Source: an uncultured Dermabacter sp.
Lineage (GTDB): Bacteria; Actinomycetota; Actinomycetes; Actinomycetales; Dermabacteraceae
DNA: 64,000 nucleotides
Direction of reading: 5' to 3'
NCBI GenBank assembly: GCA_947252755.1
Contig: CAMXWV010000010.1
Coordinates: 29,552-93,551, forward strand
Below, in pieces: positions 8,178 to 17,603 of this stretch. A model generated the notes under the pieces. It saw nothing but the letters and a program-made list of their open reading frames with translations. It searched no databases and had not been told where the DNA came from. The stretch's first letter is position 1. The number at the start of each line of letters is the position of its first letter. Made by a program: the position numbers and the translations under genes.

Positions 8178-9551
8178 TCACTCGGTGGGTGCGTGGTTGG
8201 CGGATTCTCGCTTCTCCAGTTCGGCCTGCAGTTCAGCGAGACGCAGTTCCGCGGTGCCGGTGCGGTCCGCCATCGACACGTAGTTCCGCTTGGCCTCACC
8301 GGTGTAGATCTGGCGGGGGCGGCCGATCTTCGTTTCAGGATCGGACACCATCTCGCGCCACTGGGCGATCCAGCCGGGCAGTCGACCCAGCGCAAACAGC
8401 ACGGTGAACATCTCCGTGGGGAACCCGATCGCGCGGTAGATGATGCCGGTGTAGAAGTCCACGTTCGGGTAGAGCTTACGCTGAACGAAGTAGTCATCCT
8501 TCAGCGCAATCTCCTCCAGCTTCATGGCGAGCTCAAGGTTTTCGTCATCAATGCCCAGGTGGTCGATGATGTCATCGGCGATCTGCTTCACGATGCGGGC
8601 GCGCGGATCATAGTTTTTGTACACGCGGTGGCCAAAGCCCATGAGGCGGATGCCGTCCTCGCGGTTCTTCACCTTCTCCATGAAGGCCTGCGGGCTGATG
8701 TCATGCTTGCGCATGCCGTTGAGCATGGCCATCACAGCCGCGTTCGCACCGCCGTGCGCGGGCCCGGACAGGGCGCCCACGCCCGCGGAGATTGACGTGA
8801 ACAGGTTCGCCTGACTGGACCCCACGAGCCGCACAGCGGATGTGGAGCAGTTCTGCTCATGGTCCGCGTGCAGGATCAGCAGCTGCTCCATCGCCCGCTC
8901 CACCAGCGGATCCACGGCGTAGTCCTCCACCGGGAAGGCGAACATGAGGCGCAGGAAGTTCTGGATGAGGCTACGGGAATTGTCCGGGTACATCAGCGGC
9001 TGGCCGTGCGCCACCCGGTGCGCGTAGGCGGCCATAGTGGGCATCTTCGCGATCAGCCGTGCCGTGGAGAGGTTCACCTGCCCCTGGTCCAGCGGGTCCA
9101 GCGAGTCCTGGTAGAAGGTGGACAGGGCGCTCACCCCGGCCTGCAGCACCGCCATCGGATGCGCGTCCCGCGGGAAGCTGTCGAACAGCCGCTTGAAGCC
9201 CTCATCAAGAAGGGTGCGGCCGTTGATGGACGCTTCGAAGTTCTCCAACTGGGTTTTTGTGGGCAGCTGGCCGTTGATCAGCAGGTAGGCGGTCTCCAGG
9301 TAGGTGGAGTGCTCGGCCAGCTGTTCGATCGGGATGCCGCGGTAGCGGAGGATGCCCTCGTCCCCGTCGATATAGGTGATCTCAGACTTCGTATTCGCGG
9401 TGTTCATGAAGCCCGGGTCATAGGCCACGGCCCCGGTGGTGCTGCGCAGCGGTGCGATGCTGATCCCCGGATTGCCCTCAACCGCCGGCACAACGGGCAG
9501 ATCGAGTGCGTGCTCGTCAACCGTGAGGCGAGCCGTAGTCTCCGTTGACAT
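8178..9551 (-). CDS. gltA: Type I citrate synthase
   Basis: This 457-residue citrate synthase condenses oxaloacetate and acetyl-CoA at the entry of the TCA cycle. The catalytic triad can be read directly: H266 (GPAHGGAN), H308 (GFGHRVY) and D365 (NVDFYTG). The length and N-terminal beta-rich region with TYIDGDEGILRYRG match the hexameric, often NADH-regulated, bacterial type. A textbook GGGAGGA ribosome-binding site precedes the ATG. It is a single gene between convergent dapD and co-directional dapC. The shared succinyl/TCA theme with dapD may be coincidental. Confidence 0.95.
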   Translation of the reverse strand: MSTETTARLTVDEHALDLPVVPAVEGNPGISIAPLRSTTGAVAYDPGFMNTANTKSEITYIDGDEGILRYRGIPIEQLAEHSTYLETAYLLINGQLPTKTQLENFEASINGRTLLDEGFKRLFDSFPRDAHPMAVLQAGVSALSTFYQDSLDPLDQGQVNLSTARLIAKMPTMAAYAHRVAHGQPLMYPDNSRSLIQNFLRLMFAFPVEDYAVDPLVERAMEQLLILHADHEQNCSTSAVRLVGSSQANLFTSISAGVGALSGPAHGGANAAVMAMLNGMRKHDISPQAFMEKVKNREDGIRLMGFGHRVYKNYDPRARIVKQIADDIIDHLGIDDENLELAMKLEEIALKDDYFVQRKLYPNVDFYTGIIYRAIGFPTEMFTVLFALGRLPGWIAQWREMVSDPETKIGRPRQIYTGEAKRNYVSMADRTGTAELRLAELQAELEKRESANHAPTE

Positions 9552-9596
9552 TTCTGTCCTCCCAGCTGGAATCGGCGCGTGCAGGGCACGCCGGCG

Positions 9597-10772
9597 TCAG
9601 TGCTCAGCGGCGGCGTGCAGCCTGTCGGCAGCGGCGCGGATCCGCTCATCAGTCTCGGTGAGCGCGACACGGACGAAGCGTTCACCGGCGCTTCCGTAAA
9701 AGCGCCCCGGTGCACACAGGATACCCAGTTCGGCCAGGCGAGTCACAGACTCATCCCCGCTCTCGGCGAACGTGGTCCACAGATACAGGCCCGCGTCGGA
9801 GCCGTGCACCTGCCCGCCGAAGGCTTCCAGTGCCGGCTTCAGCAGCTCACGCCGAGCGCGGTACACCTCATGCTGGGCGCGCACCGCGGCCAGGTCCGCC
9901 AGGGCCACGGTCATCGCATGCTGGATCGGACCGGGCATCATCATGCCCGCCTGTTTGCGCACCTCCACCAGTTCCCGGATCAGCGCGGGATCACCCGCCA
10001 CGAACGCAGCGCGATAGCCGGCAAGGTTTGACTGCTTTGACAGCGAATACGTGCACAACAGGTTCGTCAGGTCCCCGCCGTTCACGCGAACATCGAGGAT
10101 CGAGGGAACATCCTGCACGGTCCACGGCAGCAGCGCATAGCATTCATCGCTGGCCACGATCACATCATGCTCCCGCGCCCAGTCCACAATGGCCCGCAGC
10201 TGCTCAACGCTCATCACCTCACCCGTGGGGTTGGAGGGAGAGTTCAGCCAGAGCAGCGATACCCGGTCCGCGTCGGCCGACCCACCGGCACCGCCCGGCT
10301 CAGCAGCCTGGGTCAGCGAGCCGGTGTCCGCAAGCCGGGCGATGTTCACCGGCAGCGGCTCGGCGCCCACAAACCGGGCGCCCATGTCATACGTGGGGTA
10401 GGCGATATGCGGGTGCGCCACGATCTCCCCCGCGTCGATGCCCAGCTGAAACGGCAGATGCCCCACCAGCTCCTTCGAGCCGATCGTGCCGAGCACATGC
10501 TCCACACCCAGCTGTTCCGGCGCCCCGCGATGCTCACGCACAAACCGCACCAGCGCCTCTCGCAGCTCCTGCGTGCCGAGCACAGTCGGGTAGCCGTGAG
10601 AGTCCGACGCGTCCGCGAGCGCAGCCTGAACCGACCCCGGTGTGGAATCCATCGGCGTGCCCACCGACAGGTTCACGATCCCGCCTGGATGCTTCGCGGC
10701 GCGCTGCTGCGCCGCAGCCAGGGAATCCCAGGGAAACGCGGGCAGGCGTGAGGCGAGGGGCCGGCGAGCCAT
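9597..10772 (-). CDS. dapC: Succinyldiaminopimelate transaminase
   Basis: This is a 391-residue class I/II PLP aminotransferase. The lysine that forms the Schiff base lies in YSLSKQSNLAGYR (about residue 240). The Asn of NSPSNPTG and the C-terminal arginine in ERFVRVAL (carboxylate binding) are present. Specificity is inferred from the neighbourhood: an aminotransferase directly downstream of fdxA, 4 bases from its stop, is the standard actinobacterial dapC, which makes N-succinyl-LL-diaminopimelate from the 6-oxo acid with glutamate. DapC with DapD and DapE covers three consecutive steps. Confidence 0.88.
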   Translation of the reverse strand: MARRPLASRLPAFPWDSLAAAQQRAAKHPGGIVNLSVGTPMDSTPGSVQAALADASDSHGYPTVLGTQELREALVRFVREHRGAPEQLGVEHVLGTIGSKELVGHLPFQLGIDAGEIVAHPHIAYPTYDMGARFVGAEPLPVNIARLADTGSLTQAAEPGGAGGSADADRVSLLWLNSPSNPTGEVMSVEQLRAIVDWAREHDVIVASDECYALLPWTVQDVPSILDVRVNGGDLTNLLCTYSLSKQSNLAGYRAAFVAGDPALIRELVEVRKQAGMMMPGPIQHAMTVALADLAAVRAQHEVYRARRELLKPALEAFGGQVHGSDAGLYLWTTFAESGDESVTRLAELGILCAPGRFYGSAGERFVRVALTETDERIRAAADRLHAAAEH

Positions 10773-10776
10773 CGGA

Positions 10777-11103
10777 TCAGCCGTCCTGCTGCTGCGGGGG
10801 AAGCGCCTCGATCAGCGGATGGTCCGCGTCGATCACGCCGAGCTTCGCTGCGCCACCGGGCGCGCCGAGCTCATCGAAGAACTCCACGTTGGCGTTGTAG
10901 TAGTCCGCCCATTCATCGGGCACATCGTCTTCGTAGAAGATCGCTTCCACGGGGCACACGGGCTCGCAGGCTCCGCAGTCCACGCACTCGTCGGGCTGGA
11001 TGTACAGCATCCGGTTGCCCTCGTAGATGCAGTCCACCGGGCATTCGTCCACACAGGCCCGGTCCTTCAGGTCAACACATGGCAGTGCGATCACATAGGT
11101 CAC
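10777..11103 (-). CDS. fdxA: 7Fe ferredoxin (3Fe-4S/4Fe-4S)
   Basis: The 108-residue ferredoxin has C9, C17 and C50 for the 3Fe-4S cluster and C21, C40, C43 and C46 for the 4Fe-4S cluster (motifs CVDECPVDCIYEG and CVDCGACEPVCP), plus the extra C25 often seen near the cluster. The acidic C-terminal tail with the DEWADYYNAN segment is typical of actinobacterial FdxA. It acts as a low-potential electron carrier; its partners are not evident. It sits between the DUF6113 membrane-protein gene and dapC on the same strand, a conserved actinobacterial order. Confidence 0.93.
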   Translation of the reverse strand: MTYVIALPCVDLKDRACVDECPVDCIYEGNRMLYIQPDECVDCGACEPVCPVEAIFYEDDVPDEWADYYNANVEFFDELGAPGGAAKLGVIDADHPLIEALPPQQQDG

Positions 11104-11178
11104 GTCTGGTTCCCTTCAGCAGTCAGCCTGTTCATTGTTGCACTCCCCGGTCCTCCCGGGACGATTCGCGGCCGCGAT

Positions 11179-11685
11179 TCACTGTGATGTGGTGCGCGGT
11201 GATGTGGTGCGCTGTGATGCGGTGCGCTGTGATGCGGTGCGCGGCGCCGGCCCCTGATCATCGGGGTCATTCAGGCGCTCATGATGACCGCTGTCGCGGT
11301 GCAGCGCCCTGATCTGACGCATCCATACCAGGCCTGCAGCTGCCAGCGGGATCAGCACGCCGATCAGCTGCACCGCCCAGCCGGTCCACTGCACCTGTCC
11401 CGCCACCTGCGCGGGCATCAGCACCCCGCCACCGGGCGATTGGCCGGCGAACATCAGCGCGAGCATCGCAAAGACGAGCGCGAGGATCCCCAGCGGCAGC
11501 TTCGCTTCGAACCAGGCGGTGAGCAGAATGCTCGCCACCGCCATGAACACCGCCCCGAACAGCAGCCCCCAGGGAATGCTGACGCCGCCGATGTCCGCGC
11601 TGACGCGGTGCATGCCCACCAGCACGAACGCTGTGAGCGCGCCGAGCACCGCACCGGCAAGCAGCTGGATCAGGCGCGAGCTCAT
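11179..11685 (-). CDS. DUF6113-type small integral membrane protein with repetitive C-terminus
   Basis: This 168-residue protein has about four hydrophobic segments (near residues 6-26, 33-57, 60-80 and 98-122). It then has a charged tail ending in repeated pentapeptides of the type R-T-[AT]-S-[QP]. I place the start at the ATG at 11685, which shares one base with the typA stop (TGATG) and so is coupled to it. A longer reading would invade typA. A small membrane protein at this position between typA and fdxA is usual in actinobacteria; its role is unknown. The tail repeats derive from a 15-bp DNA tandem repeat and probably vary in number. Confidence 0.75.
   Translation of the reverse strand: MSSRLIQLLAGAVLGALTAFVLVGMHRVSADIGGVSIPWGLLFGAVFMAVASILLTAWFEAKLPLGILALVFAMLALMFAGQSPGGGVLMPAQVAGQVQWTGWAVQLIGVLIPLAAAGLVWMRQIRALHRDSGHHERLNDPDDQGPAPRTASQRTASQRTTSPRTTSQ
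11182..11241. repeat. Four tandem 15-bp repeats (coding)
   Basis: Four head-to-tail copies of a 15-base unit (C[TG]GTGATG[TC]GGTGCG) occupy 11182-11196, 11197-11211, 11212-11226 and 11227-11241. The last two copies are identical. In frame they encode the R-T-[AT]-S-[QP] pentapeptides at the C-terminus of the membrane protein. Because 15 is divisible by 3, copy-number change would keep the frame open. Confidence 0.9.
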
Positions 11686-13604
11686 CACTTCTGCTTTGCG
11701 CGTGAGCGGGCCCGGGCCCGCTCGGTGGGATCCAGGATCACTTTGCGGATCCGCACCGTCTGCGGGGTCACCTCCACGCATTCGTCCTCAGCGGCGAACT
11801 CGAGGGACTCTTCCAGGGTGAGCCGGCGCGGCGGCACCAGGTTCTCGAAGCTGTCCGCGGAGGCAGCGCGCATGTTCGTCAGCTTCTTCTCCTTGGTGAT
11901 GTTGACGTCCATCTCCTCATTGCGGGAGTTCTCGCCCACCACCTGGCCCATGTACACCTCGGATGTGGGCTCCACGAAGAAGGAGCCGCGCTCCTGCAGG
12001 TTGATCATCGCGTACGGGGTCACCGCTCCCGCACGATCCGCCACCAGGGAGCCCGTGCTGCGGAATTCGATCGGCCCCATCCACGGCTCGTACCCGTCGG
12101 CGATGGAGGCAGCGATGCCGGTGCCGCGGGTTTCGGTGAGGAACCGGGTGCGGAAGCCGATCAGGCCGCGTGCCGGCACGCGGAACTCCATGCGGACCCA
12201 TCCAGAGCCGTGGTTGTTCATGGTCACCATGCGGCCTTTGCGGGAGGCCATCAGCTGCGTGATCGTGCCCATGTACTCCTCGGGTACGTCAATGGTCATG
12301 AGCTCCACCGGTTCGCAGAGGGTGCCGTCGATCTCGCGGGTCAGCACCTGCGGTTTGCCCACGGTCAGCTCGAAGCCTTCACGGCGCATCTGCTCCACCA
12401 GGATCGCCAGCGCCAGCTCACCGCGGCCCTGCACCTCCCAGGCGTCCGGCCGCTCCGTGGGCAGCACGCGCAGGGACACATTGCCCACCAGCTCCTGGTC
12501 CAGGCGGTCCTTCACCTGCCGCGCGGTGAGCTTATGCCCCTTGCCGTTCTTGCCGGCGATCGGAGAGGTGTTGATGCCGATGGTCATGGAGATGGACGGC
12601 TCGTCGATCTCGATCTTCGGCAGCGGGCGCGGATCGTTCAGATCGGTGAGGGTCTCGCCGATCATGATGTCCGGGATGCCCGCCACGGCCACGATGTCAC
12701 CCGGGCGTGCGGGGCGGGTCATCGGCTCCCGAGCAAGCCCCTTGGTCTCCAGCAGCTCGGTGATCTTCACGCTCTTGATGTCACCATGTTGGGTGGCCCA
12801 GGCTACCTGCTGTCCCTTAGTCAGTTCTCCGTTGACGATGCGCAGCAGCGCCAGTCGGCCCAGGAACGGGGAGGCGTCCAGGTTGGTGACATGCGCCTGC
12901 AGCGGCATCTGCGGGTCATAGGACGGCGCCGGGATGGTCTCGATGATGGTGGCGAACAGCGGCTCCACGGTGTCGTTGTGCGGCAGGCACCCGTCGGCGG
13001 GCTTCTCCAGGGAGGCTCGGCCGGCCTTGCCCGACGCATACACCACCGACACCTCGAGGATTGCGTCCAGGTCCAGGTCCGGGATCTCTTCTGCAAGGTC
13101 GGAGGCAAGGCCCAGCAGCAGGTCGGTGGCTTCGGATTCGACCTCGTCAATGCGCGCATCGGACCGGTCCACCTTGTTGATCAGCAGGATCACCGGCAGG
13201 CGGGCGGCCAGCGCTTTGCGCAGCACAAAACGGGTCTGCGGCAGCGGGCCCTCGGCTGCGTCCACCAGCAGCACCACACCGTCCACCATGGACAGGGCGC
13301 GCTCCACCTCGCCGCCGAAGTCCGCGTGGCCGGGGGTGTCCACCACGTTGATGGTGATGCCGTCCGGTTCGCCCACGGCAGCGGCGGTGGGGCCGGTGTA
13401 GCGGATCGCGGTGTTCTTCGCGAGGATCGTGATGCCCTTTTCGCGTTCCAGGTCACCGGAGTCCATCACGCGGTCGTCGTGCTTCTCCCGCTCTCCGAAG
13501 GCGCCGCCCTGAGTCAGCAGGGCATCAACCATGGTGGTTTTGCCGTGGTCCACGTGCGCCACGATGGCGACGTTGCGGAGGTCATTGCGAAGAGAGCGCG
13601 TCAT
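11685..13604 (-). CDS. typA: Translational GTPase TypA/BipA
   Basis: This 639-residue translational GTPase binds ribosomes and supports assembly and stress adaptation. G-domain motifs are clear: G1 AHVDHGKTT, G3 DTPGHADFGGEVE and G4 NKVDR. They are followed by the EF-G-like domains and the TypA-specific C-terminal domain containing ARGLIGFRTRFLTETRGTG. Full length for the family. It is the first gene of a likely typA-membrane protein-fdxA-dapC transcription unit and starts 139 bp after the end of the ABC-transporter operon. Confidence 0.95.
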   Translation of the reverse strand: MTRSLRNDLRNVAIVAHVDHGKTTMVDALLTQGGAFGEREKHDDRVMDSGDLEREKGITILAKNTAIRYTGPTAAAVGEPDGITINVVDTPGHADFGGEVERALSMVDGVVLLVDAAEGPLPQTRFVLRKALAARLPVILLINKVDRSDARIDEVESEATDLLLGLASDLAEEIPDLDLDAILEVSVVYASGKAGRASLEKPADGCLPHNDTVEPLFATIIETIPAPSYDPQMPLQAHVTNLDASPFLGRLALLRIVNGELTKGQQVAWATQHGDIKSVKITELLETKGLAREPMTRPARPGDIVAVAGIPDIMIGETLTDLNDPRPLPKIEIDEPSISMTIGINTSPIAGKNGKGHKLTARQVKDRLDQELVGNVSLRVLPTERPDAWEVQGRGELALAILVEQMRREGFELTVGKPQVLTREIDGTLCEPVELMTIDVPEEYMGTITQLMASRKGRMVTMNNHGSGWVRMEFRVPARGLIGFRTRFLTETRGTGIAASIADGYEPWMGPIEFRSTGSLVADRAGAVTPYAMINLQERGSFFVEPTSEVYMGQVVGENSRNEEMDVNITKEKKLTNMRAASADSFENLVPPRRLTLEESLEFAAEDECVEVTPQTVRIRKVILDPTERARARSRAKQK

Positions 13605-13743
13605 GAAGAATGAGCTTTCGTGTCAGGGATGCTGCGGCGTTGGCCGCGGTGCCATGATAGGGGACGCGCTCCCCCGCTTCGCCGCCAGTGTGATGCAGTG
13701 ATCGCACCGGGTGAAGCCGGAGAGCGCGTCGGCAGCGGAAACG

Positions 13744-15621
13744 TCAGGCCCGCTCGGATCCCGCGAATGGGTCGCGCGGCTCCTCCCCGAGCGGTGAGTG
13801 GGTGCCGTCGATCCCTTCGGGTGAGGAAGCAGCGTCCGCCTCCTCAGCGCTCTGAGCCCCAGGCTCCTCCGCTTCCGGGTTTTCTGCTGGCGGAGCATCC
13901 ACCTCAATGATGTCAGCGCCGGCCAGCGGGATCGAGCCTCCCGGGATCGCCGCGAGCAGTCGCTTGGTGTACTCCTGCTGCGGGTGATGGAACACCTGGT
14001 CGGTGGCGCCCTGCTCCACAACACGGCCCTTTTCCATCACCAGGGTGTGATCGGCGATCTGCCGCACGACTGCAAGGTCGTGGGTGATGAACAGGTAGGA
14101 CAGTCCCAGTTCGGCCTGCAGATCGTTCAGCAGTTCCAGCACCTGCGCCTGGACCAGCACATCCAGCGCGGACACGGCCTCATCGCAGATCACCACATCC
14201 GGGTCCAGCGCGAGCGCCCGCGCAATGGCGATGCGCTGACGCTGACCACCGGACAGCTCATTCGGGTAGCGCCGGAGCATCGCCGCGGGCAGCTGCACCT
14301 TGTCCAGCAGTTCGCGAACCTTCTTCTCTCGGCTCTGTTTGGTGCCGATGCCGTGCAGCCGCAGCGGCTCCTCGATCGTGGTGAAGATCGAATACATCGG
14401 GTCCAGGGTGCCGTAGGGGTTCTGGAAGATGGGCTGCATCTCCCGGCGCAGCTTCATCACGTCCTTCGCGGTGGTGAAATCCGCAATGTCACGGCCGTTG
14501 TAGCGCACGGTACCCGCGGTGGGCTCCAGCAGCTTCAGCACCATCTGCGCCACTGTGGACTTGCCGGAGCCGGATTCGCCCACGATCGCCGTGGTGGTGC
14601 CGCGGCGCAGATCAAAGGACACATCATCCACCGCGGTGAAGGGCTTCTTCTGCCAGGGTGCCTTGCCGCGCAGCTGGAACACCTTGGTGAGGTTGCGGAC
14701 CTCGATGACGTTCTCGGTGGGAATCGGGATCTCCCCGGTGCCCATGGAGCGATCAGCCGCGGCCACCTCCTGGGCCTTCTCTGCCACGTCCTCTCGGCGC
14801 GATGCTGAGATGAGGCGGCGTGAGGACAGCGAGGGCGCAGCGGCGATCAGCCGCTTGGTGTACGGGTGCTGCGGGTTCTGCAGGATCTGCAGCGCTGGAC
14901 CGGATTCCACCACCCGGCCCTTGTACATCACCACCAGGTGCTGCGCACGCTCTGCGGCCAGGCCCAGGTCATGGGTGATCAGCAGCACCGCCACACCCAG
15001 GCTGCTGGTGAGCGTGTCCAGATGGTCCAGGATCTGCTGCTGCACGGTCACATCCAGCGCGGACGTGGGCTCATCGGCGATCAGCAGGGCGGGGCGTGCA
15101 GCCAGGCCCATGGCGATCAGGGCGCGCTGGCGCATGCCGCCCGAGAACTCGTGGGGGTACTGGCGGGCGCGGGTCTCAGCGTCCGGCAGCCCCGCCTCCT
15201 CCAACAGCTCCACGGTGCGGGCGCGGACATCGCCCTTGGCGGCATTGTTCGCCTTGAGGGCTTCGTCGATCTGGAAGCCCACCTTCCACAGCGGGTTGAG
15301 GTTGGACATCGGGTCCTGCGGCACCAGGCCGATCTCACTGCCGCGCAGGGCCAGGATCTCACTGGACTTCGCGTGCGTGATGTCTTTGCCGCGGAAGCGG
15401 ACGGTGCCGCCGGTGATGCGGCCGTTGCCGGGCAGCAGGTGCGCAATGGACATCGCAGTGGTGGACTTGCCGGAGCCGGACTCGCCCACAATGGCCACGG
15501 TCTGGCCTGGGTACACGCGCAGGTTCGCGCCGCGCACCGCGTTGACGTCACCGTTGGTGGTGGAGAAGGTGATGTCAAGGTTCTCGATGTCGAGCAGGGG
15601 TTCGGTGCGGTTCTGACTCAT
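13744..15621 (-). CDS. Oligopeptide ABC transporter, fused double ATP-binding subunit (DppD-DppF)
   Basis: Two complete ABC ATPase domains lie in one 625-residue chain. Walker A GESGSGKST appears twice (about residues 50-58 and 350-358). Signature motifs are FSGGMRQR and LSGGQRQR, and Walker B strands are LLIADEPTSALD and VVICDEAVSALD. The chain fuses the usually separate DppD/OppD and DppF/OppF subunits, a common actinobacterial arrangement. It powers peptide import through the adjacent permeases. A charged 60-residue tail follows the second domain. In the second Walker B, D-E-A-V-S replaces the common D-E-P-V-S. The ATG overlaps the permease stop by 4 bases. Confidence 0.92.
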   Translation of the reverse strand: MSQNRTEPLLDIENLDITFSTTNGDVNAVRGANLRVYPGQTVAIVGESGSGKSTTAMSIAHLLPGNGRITGGTVRFRGKDITHAKSSEILALRGSEIGLVPQDPMSNLNPLWKVGFQIDEALKANNAAKGDVRARTVELLEEAGLPDAETRARQYPHEFSGGMRQRALIAMGLAARPALLIADEPTSALDVTVQQQILDHLDTLTSSLGVAVLLITHDLGLAAERAQHLVVMYKGRVVESGPALQILQNPQHPYTKRLIAAAPSLSSRRLISASRREDVAEKAQEVAAADRSMGTGEIPIPTENVIEVRNLTKVFQLRGKAPWQKKPFTAVDDVSFDLRRGTTTAIVGESGSGKSTVAQMVLKLLEPTAGTVRYNGRDIADFTTAKDVMKLRREMQPIFQNPYGTLDPMYSIFTTIEEPLRLHGIGTKQSREKKVRELLDKVQLPAAMLRRYPNELSGGQRQRIAIARALALDPDVVICDEAVSALDVLVQAQVLELLNDLQAELGLSYLFITHDLAVVRQIADHTLVMEKGRVVEQGATDQVFHHPQQEYTKRLLAAIPGGSIPLAGADIIEVDAPPAENPEAEEPGAQSAEEADAASSPEGIDGTHSPLGEEPRDPFAGSERA

Positions 15622-16580
15622 CGCTTCCTCGCCTTCGGGTCGAGCGCGTCACGAACCGCATCGCCGAGCATGATGAAGCTCAGCACGGTGATCGCGAGGC
15701 CTATGGACGGGTAGAGCAGCTGGGACGGCATGGTCCGCAGCGCATCGCGCGCCACGGCGATGTCTCCGCCCCAGGACACCGCGGAGGGCGGCAGTCCCAC
15801 ACCGAGGAAGGACAGGGTTGCCTCCGCCACGATGAACACACCCATGTTCACAGTGGCGGTCACGATCACCGGGGCGATCGCGTTCGGCAGCACATGCTTC
15901 AGCAGGTTGGTGAGCTTGGAGGCGCCGAGCGCGGTCGACGCGGTCACGAACTCCTGGTTCTTCACGCTGATGACCGAACCGCGGGTGATGCGGGCGATGT
16001 TCGTCCAGCCGAACACGGACAGCACCAGGATCACGATCCAGATGGAGGCGATGCCCTGGAAGCGGGCGCCGATGACGATGGCTCCCAGCACCAGCGGGAT
16101 TGCGAAGAACACGTCGGTGATACGGGAGATGATCTCATCGAACCAGCCGCCGATATAGCCGGCGAGCGAGCCGATGGTCACGCCGATCAGAGTGGACAGC
16201 AGCATCGTGAAGAACCCGACAAGCACGGAGGCGCGGGCGCCGTAGATCGTGCGCGCGTAGATGTCATACCCCTGGCGGCTGGTGCCGAACCAGTGCTCGG
16301 AGCTCGCCGGCTGGTTGGACTTCGTGATGTCTCCGTAGGTGGGGTCCTGGCTGGTGAACAGCTGCGGGAACACCGCCAGGATCAGCACGAACAGGATCAT
16401 CAGCGCGGAGATCACGAACACCGGGTTGCGGATCAGCGAATGCCATGCCTCCGCCCACATGGAGCGGGGAGCGGAGGTGTCATCGAACGCGTCGACCGCC
16501 TTCAGCGGCGTCTCATCCAGCGGAGCAACGTAATGCTCCTGACCGGGCAGCGTGGCCTGGGTCTTGTCATCACTTCGCAT
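15618..16580 (-). CDS. Peptide ABC transporter permease, DppC type
   Basis: This is a 320-residue inner-membrane permease with an N-terminal cytoplasmic stretch, one helix (VFVISALMILFVLILAVF), a periplasmic loop with GTSRQGYDIYAR, and five further helices carrying the binding-protein-dependent transport domain. The EAA loop is around ASTALGASKLTNLLKHVLPNA. The start chosen is the ATG at 16580 (MRSDDK), which has GAGGA eight bases upstream; a longer frame runs into dppB. It overlaps dppB by 11 bases and the ATPase by 4, so the operon is tightly coupled. Confidence 0.9.
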   Translation of the reverse strand: MRSDDKTQATLPGQEHYVAPLDETPLKAVDAFDDTSAPRSMWAEAWHSLIRNPVFVISALMILFVLILAVFPQLFTSQDPTYGDITKSNQPASSEHWFGTSRQGYDIYARTIYGARASVLVGFFTMLLSTLIGVTIGSLAGYIGGWFDEIISRITDVFFAIPLVLGAIVIGARFQGIASIWIVILVLSVFGWTNIARITRGSVISVKNQEFVTASTALGASKLTNLLKHVLPNAIAPVIVTATVNMGVFIVAEATLSFLGVGLPPSAVSWGGDIAVARDALRTMPSQLLYPSIGLAITVLSFIMLGDAVRDALDPKARKR

Positions 16581-17499
16581 AGCGGATCCTCGGGTCGAGC
16601 ACGGCGTAGAGCAGGTCAACGATCAGGTTGGACAGCAGGAAGATGATCACCATCAGGGTGACCACGCTGACCACGGTGGGGCTGTCGGACTTGCCGAGCG
16701 CACCGAACAGCAGCTGGCCGATGCCCTGGATGTTGAAGATGCCCTCGGTGACGATGGCGCCGCCCATCAGCGCGCCGAGGTCCGCCCCCACGAACGTGAC
16801 CACGGGAATGAGGGAGTTGCGCAGAATGTGCTTGCTGACCACACCGCTGCGGGGCAGACCCTTGGCAGTGGCGGTGCGCACGTGGTCAGCGGTGGCGGTC
16901 TCCGCAACCGAGGTGCGGGTCAGCCGCAGCACATACGCGAAGGACACCACGCCCAGCACGGCGCCGGGCACCAGCAGGTTCGTGATCGTGGGATCGGCGC
17001 CCACGTTGATCGGCACGAGCTTGAGCTTCACGCCCAGCACAATCTGCACCACGAAGCCGATCACGAAGGTGGGGACCGCGATCACCAGCAGCGAGATCAT
17101 CAGGAAGGTGGTGTCGATCCAGGTGCCCTTCTTCAGACCTGCGATCACACCGGCAGCCACACCAAGGATGGTTTCGATGATCACCGCGATGATCGCAAGT
17201 TTGAAGGTGACGGGGAATGCCCGCCGGATGTCATCGATGATCGGCCGGCCGGACAGGTTGACGCCGAAGTCTCCCTGCAGCACGTTGACGATGTAGAGGA
17301 ACCATTGCACAAGGATCGGCTTGTCCAGGTTGTACTGGGCGCGCAGCTGATCTGCCACCGCGGGCGGGAGCGGTTTGTCTCCCGCAATCGCGTGAATCGG
17401 GTCTGATCCGGTGGAGAACATCATCAGGTAGATGATGAGCGTGGCGCCCAGGAACACCGGGATGATCTGCAGCAGTCGCCGCGCGATATACCAGAGCAC
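16570..17499 (-). CDS. Peptide ABC transporter permease, DppB type
   Basis: This 309-residue permease of the DppB/OppB type has six membrane helices. The N-terminal helix (RRLLQIIPVFLGATLIIYLMM) is followed by the family motif QYNLDKPILVQWFLYI and GDFGVNLSGRP. The EAA loop is near ATAKGLPRSGVVSKHILRNS. It starts with GTG. It pairs with the DppC-type permease to form the translocation pore. It follows the binding-protein gene after a stable stem-loop, so it is probably expressed at a lower level than that gene. Confidence 0.92.
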   Translation of the reverse strand: MLWYIARRLLQIIPVFLGATLIIYLMMFSTGSDPIHAIAGDKPLPPAVADQLRAQYNLDKPILVQWFLYIVNVLQGDFGVNLSGRPIIDDIRRAFPVTFKLAIIAVIIETILGVAAGVIAGLKKGTWIDTTFLMISLLVIAVPTFVIGFVVQIVLGVKLKLVPINVGADPTITNLLVPGAVLGVVSFAYVLRLTRTSVAETATADHVRTATAKGLPRSGVVSKHILRNSLIPVVTFVGADLGALMGGAIVTEGIFNIQGIGQLLFGALGKSDSPTVVSVVTLMVIIFLLSNLIVDLLYAVLDPRIRYAK

Positions 17500-17544
17500 G
17501 AGGGATCGCTTTCGTTGGTGTGGAGAGGGTATGGGGACAGCAGA

Positions 17545-17582
17545 AGCGCGGGCGGGACCGATCCGGCGGTCCTGCCCGCGCT
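17545..17582 (-). promoter_or_regulatory. Long stem-loop between binding protein and permease genes
   Basis: Sixteen-base arms (17545-17560 and 17567-17582), broken only by one G-T pair, enclose a six-base loop. No T-run follows on the minus strand, so this looks less like a terminator than an mRNA-stabilising or attenuating hairpin. Such hairpins commonly keep the first, binding-protein, cistron of an ABC operon more abundant than the permease cistrons. Confidence 0.65.
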
Positions 17583-17603
17583 CACGTTATGACCGCGAAA
17601 GGG

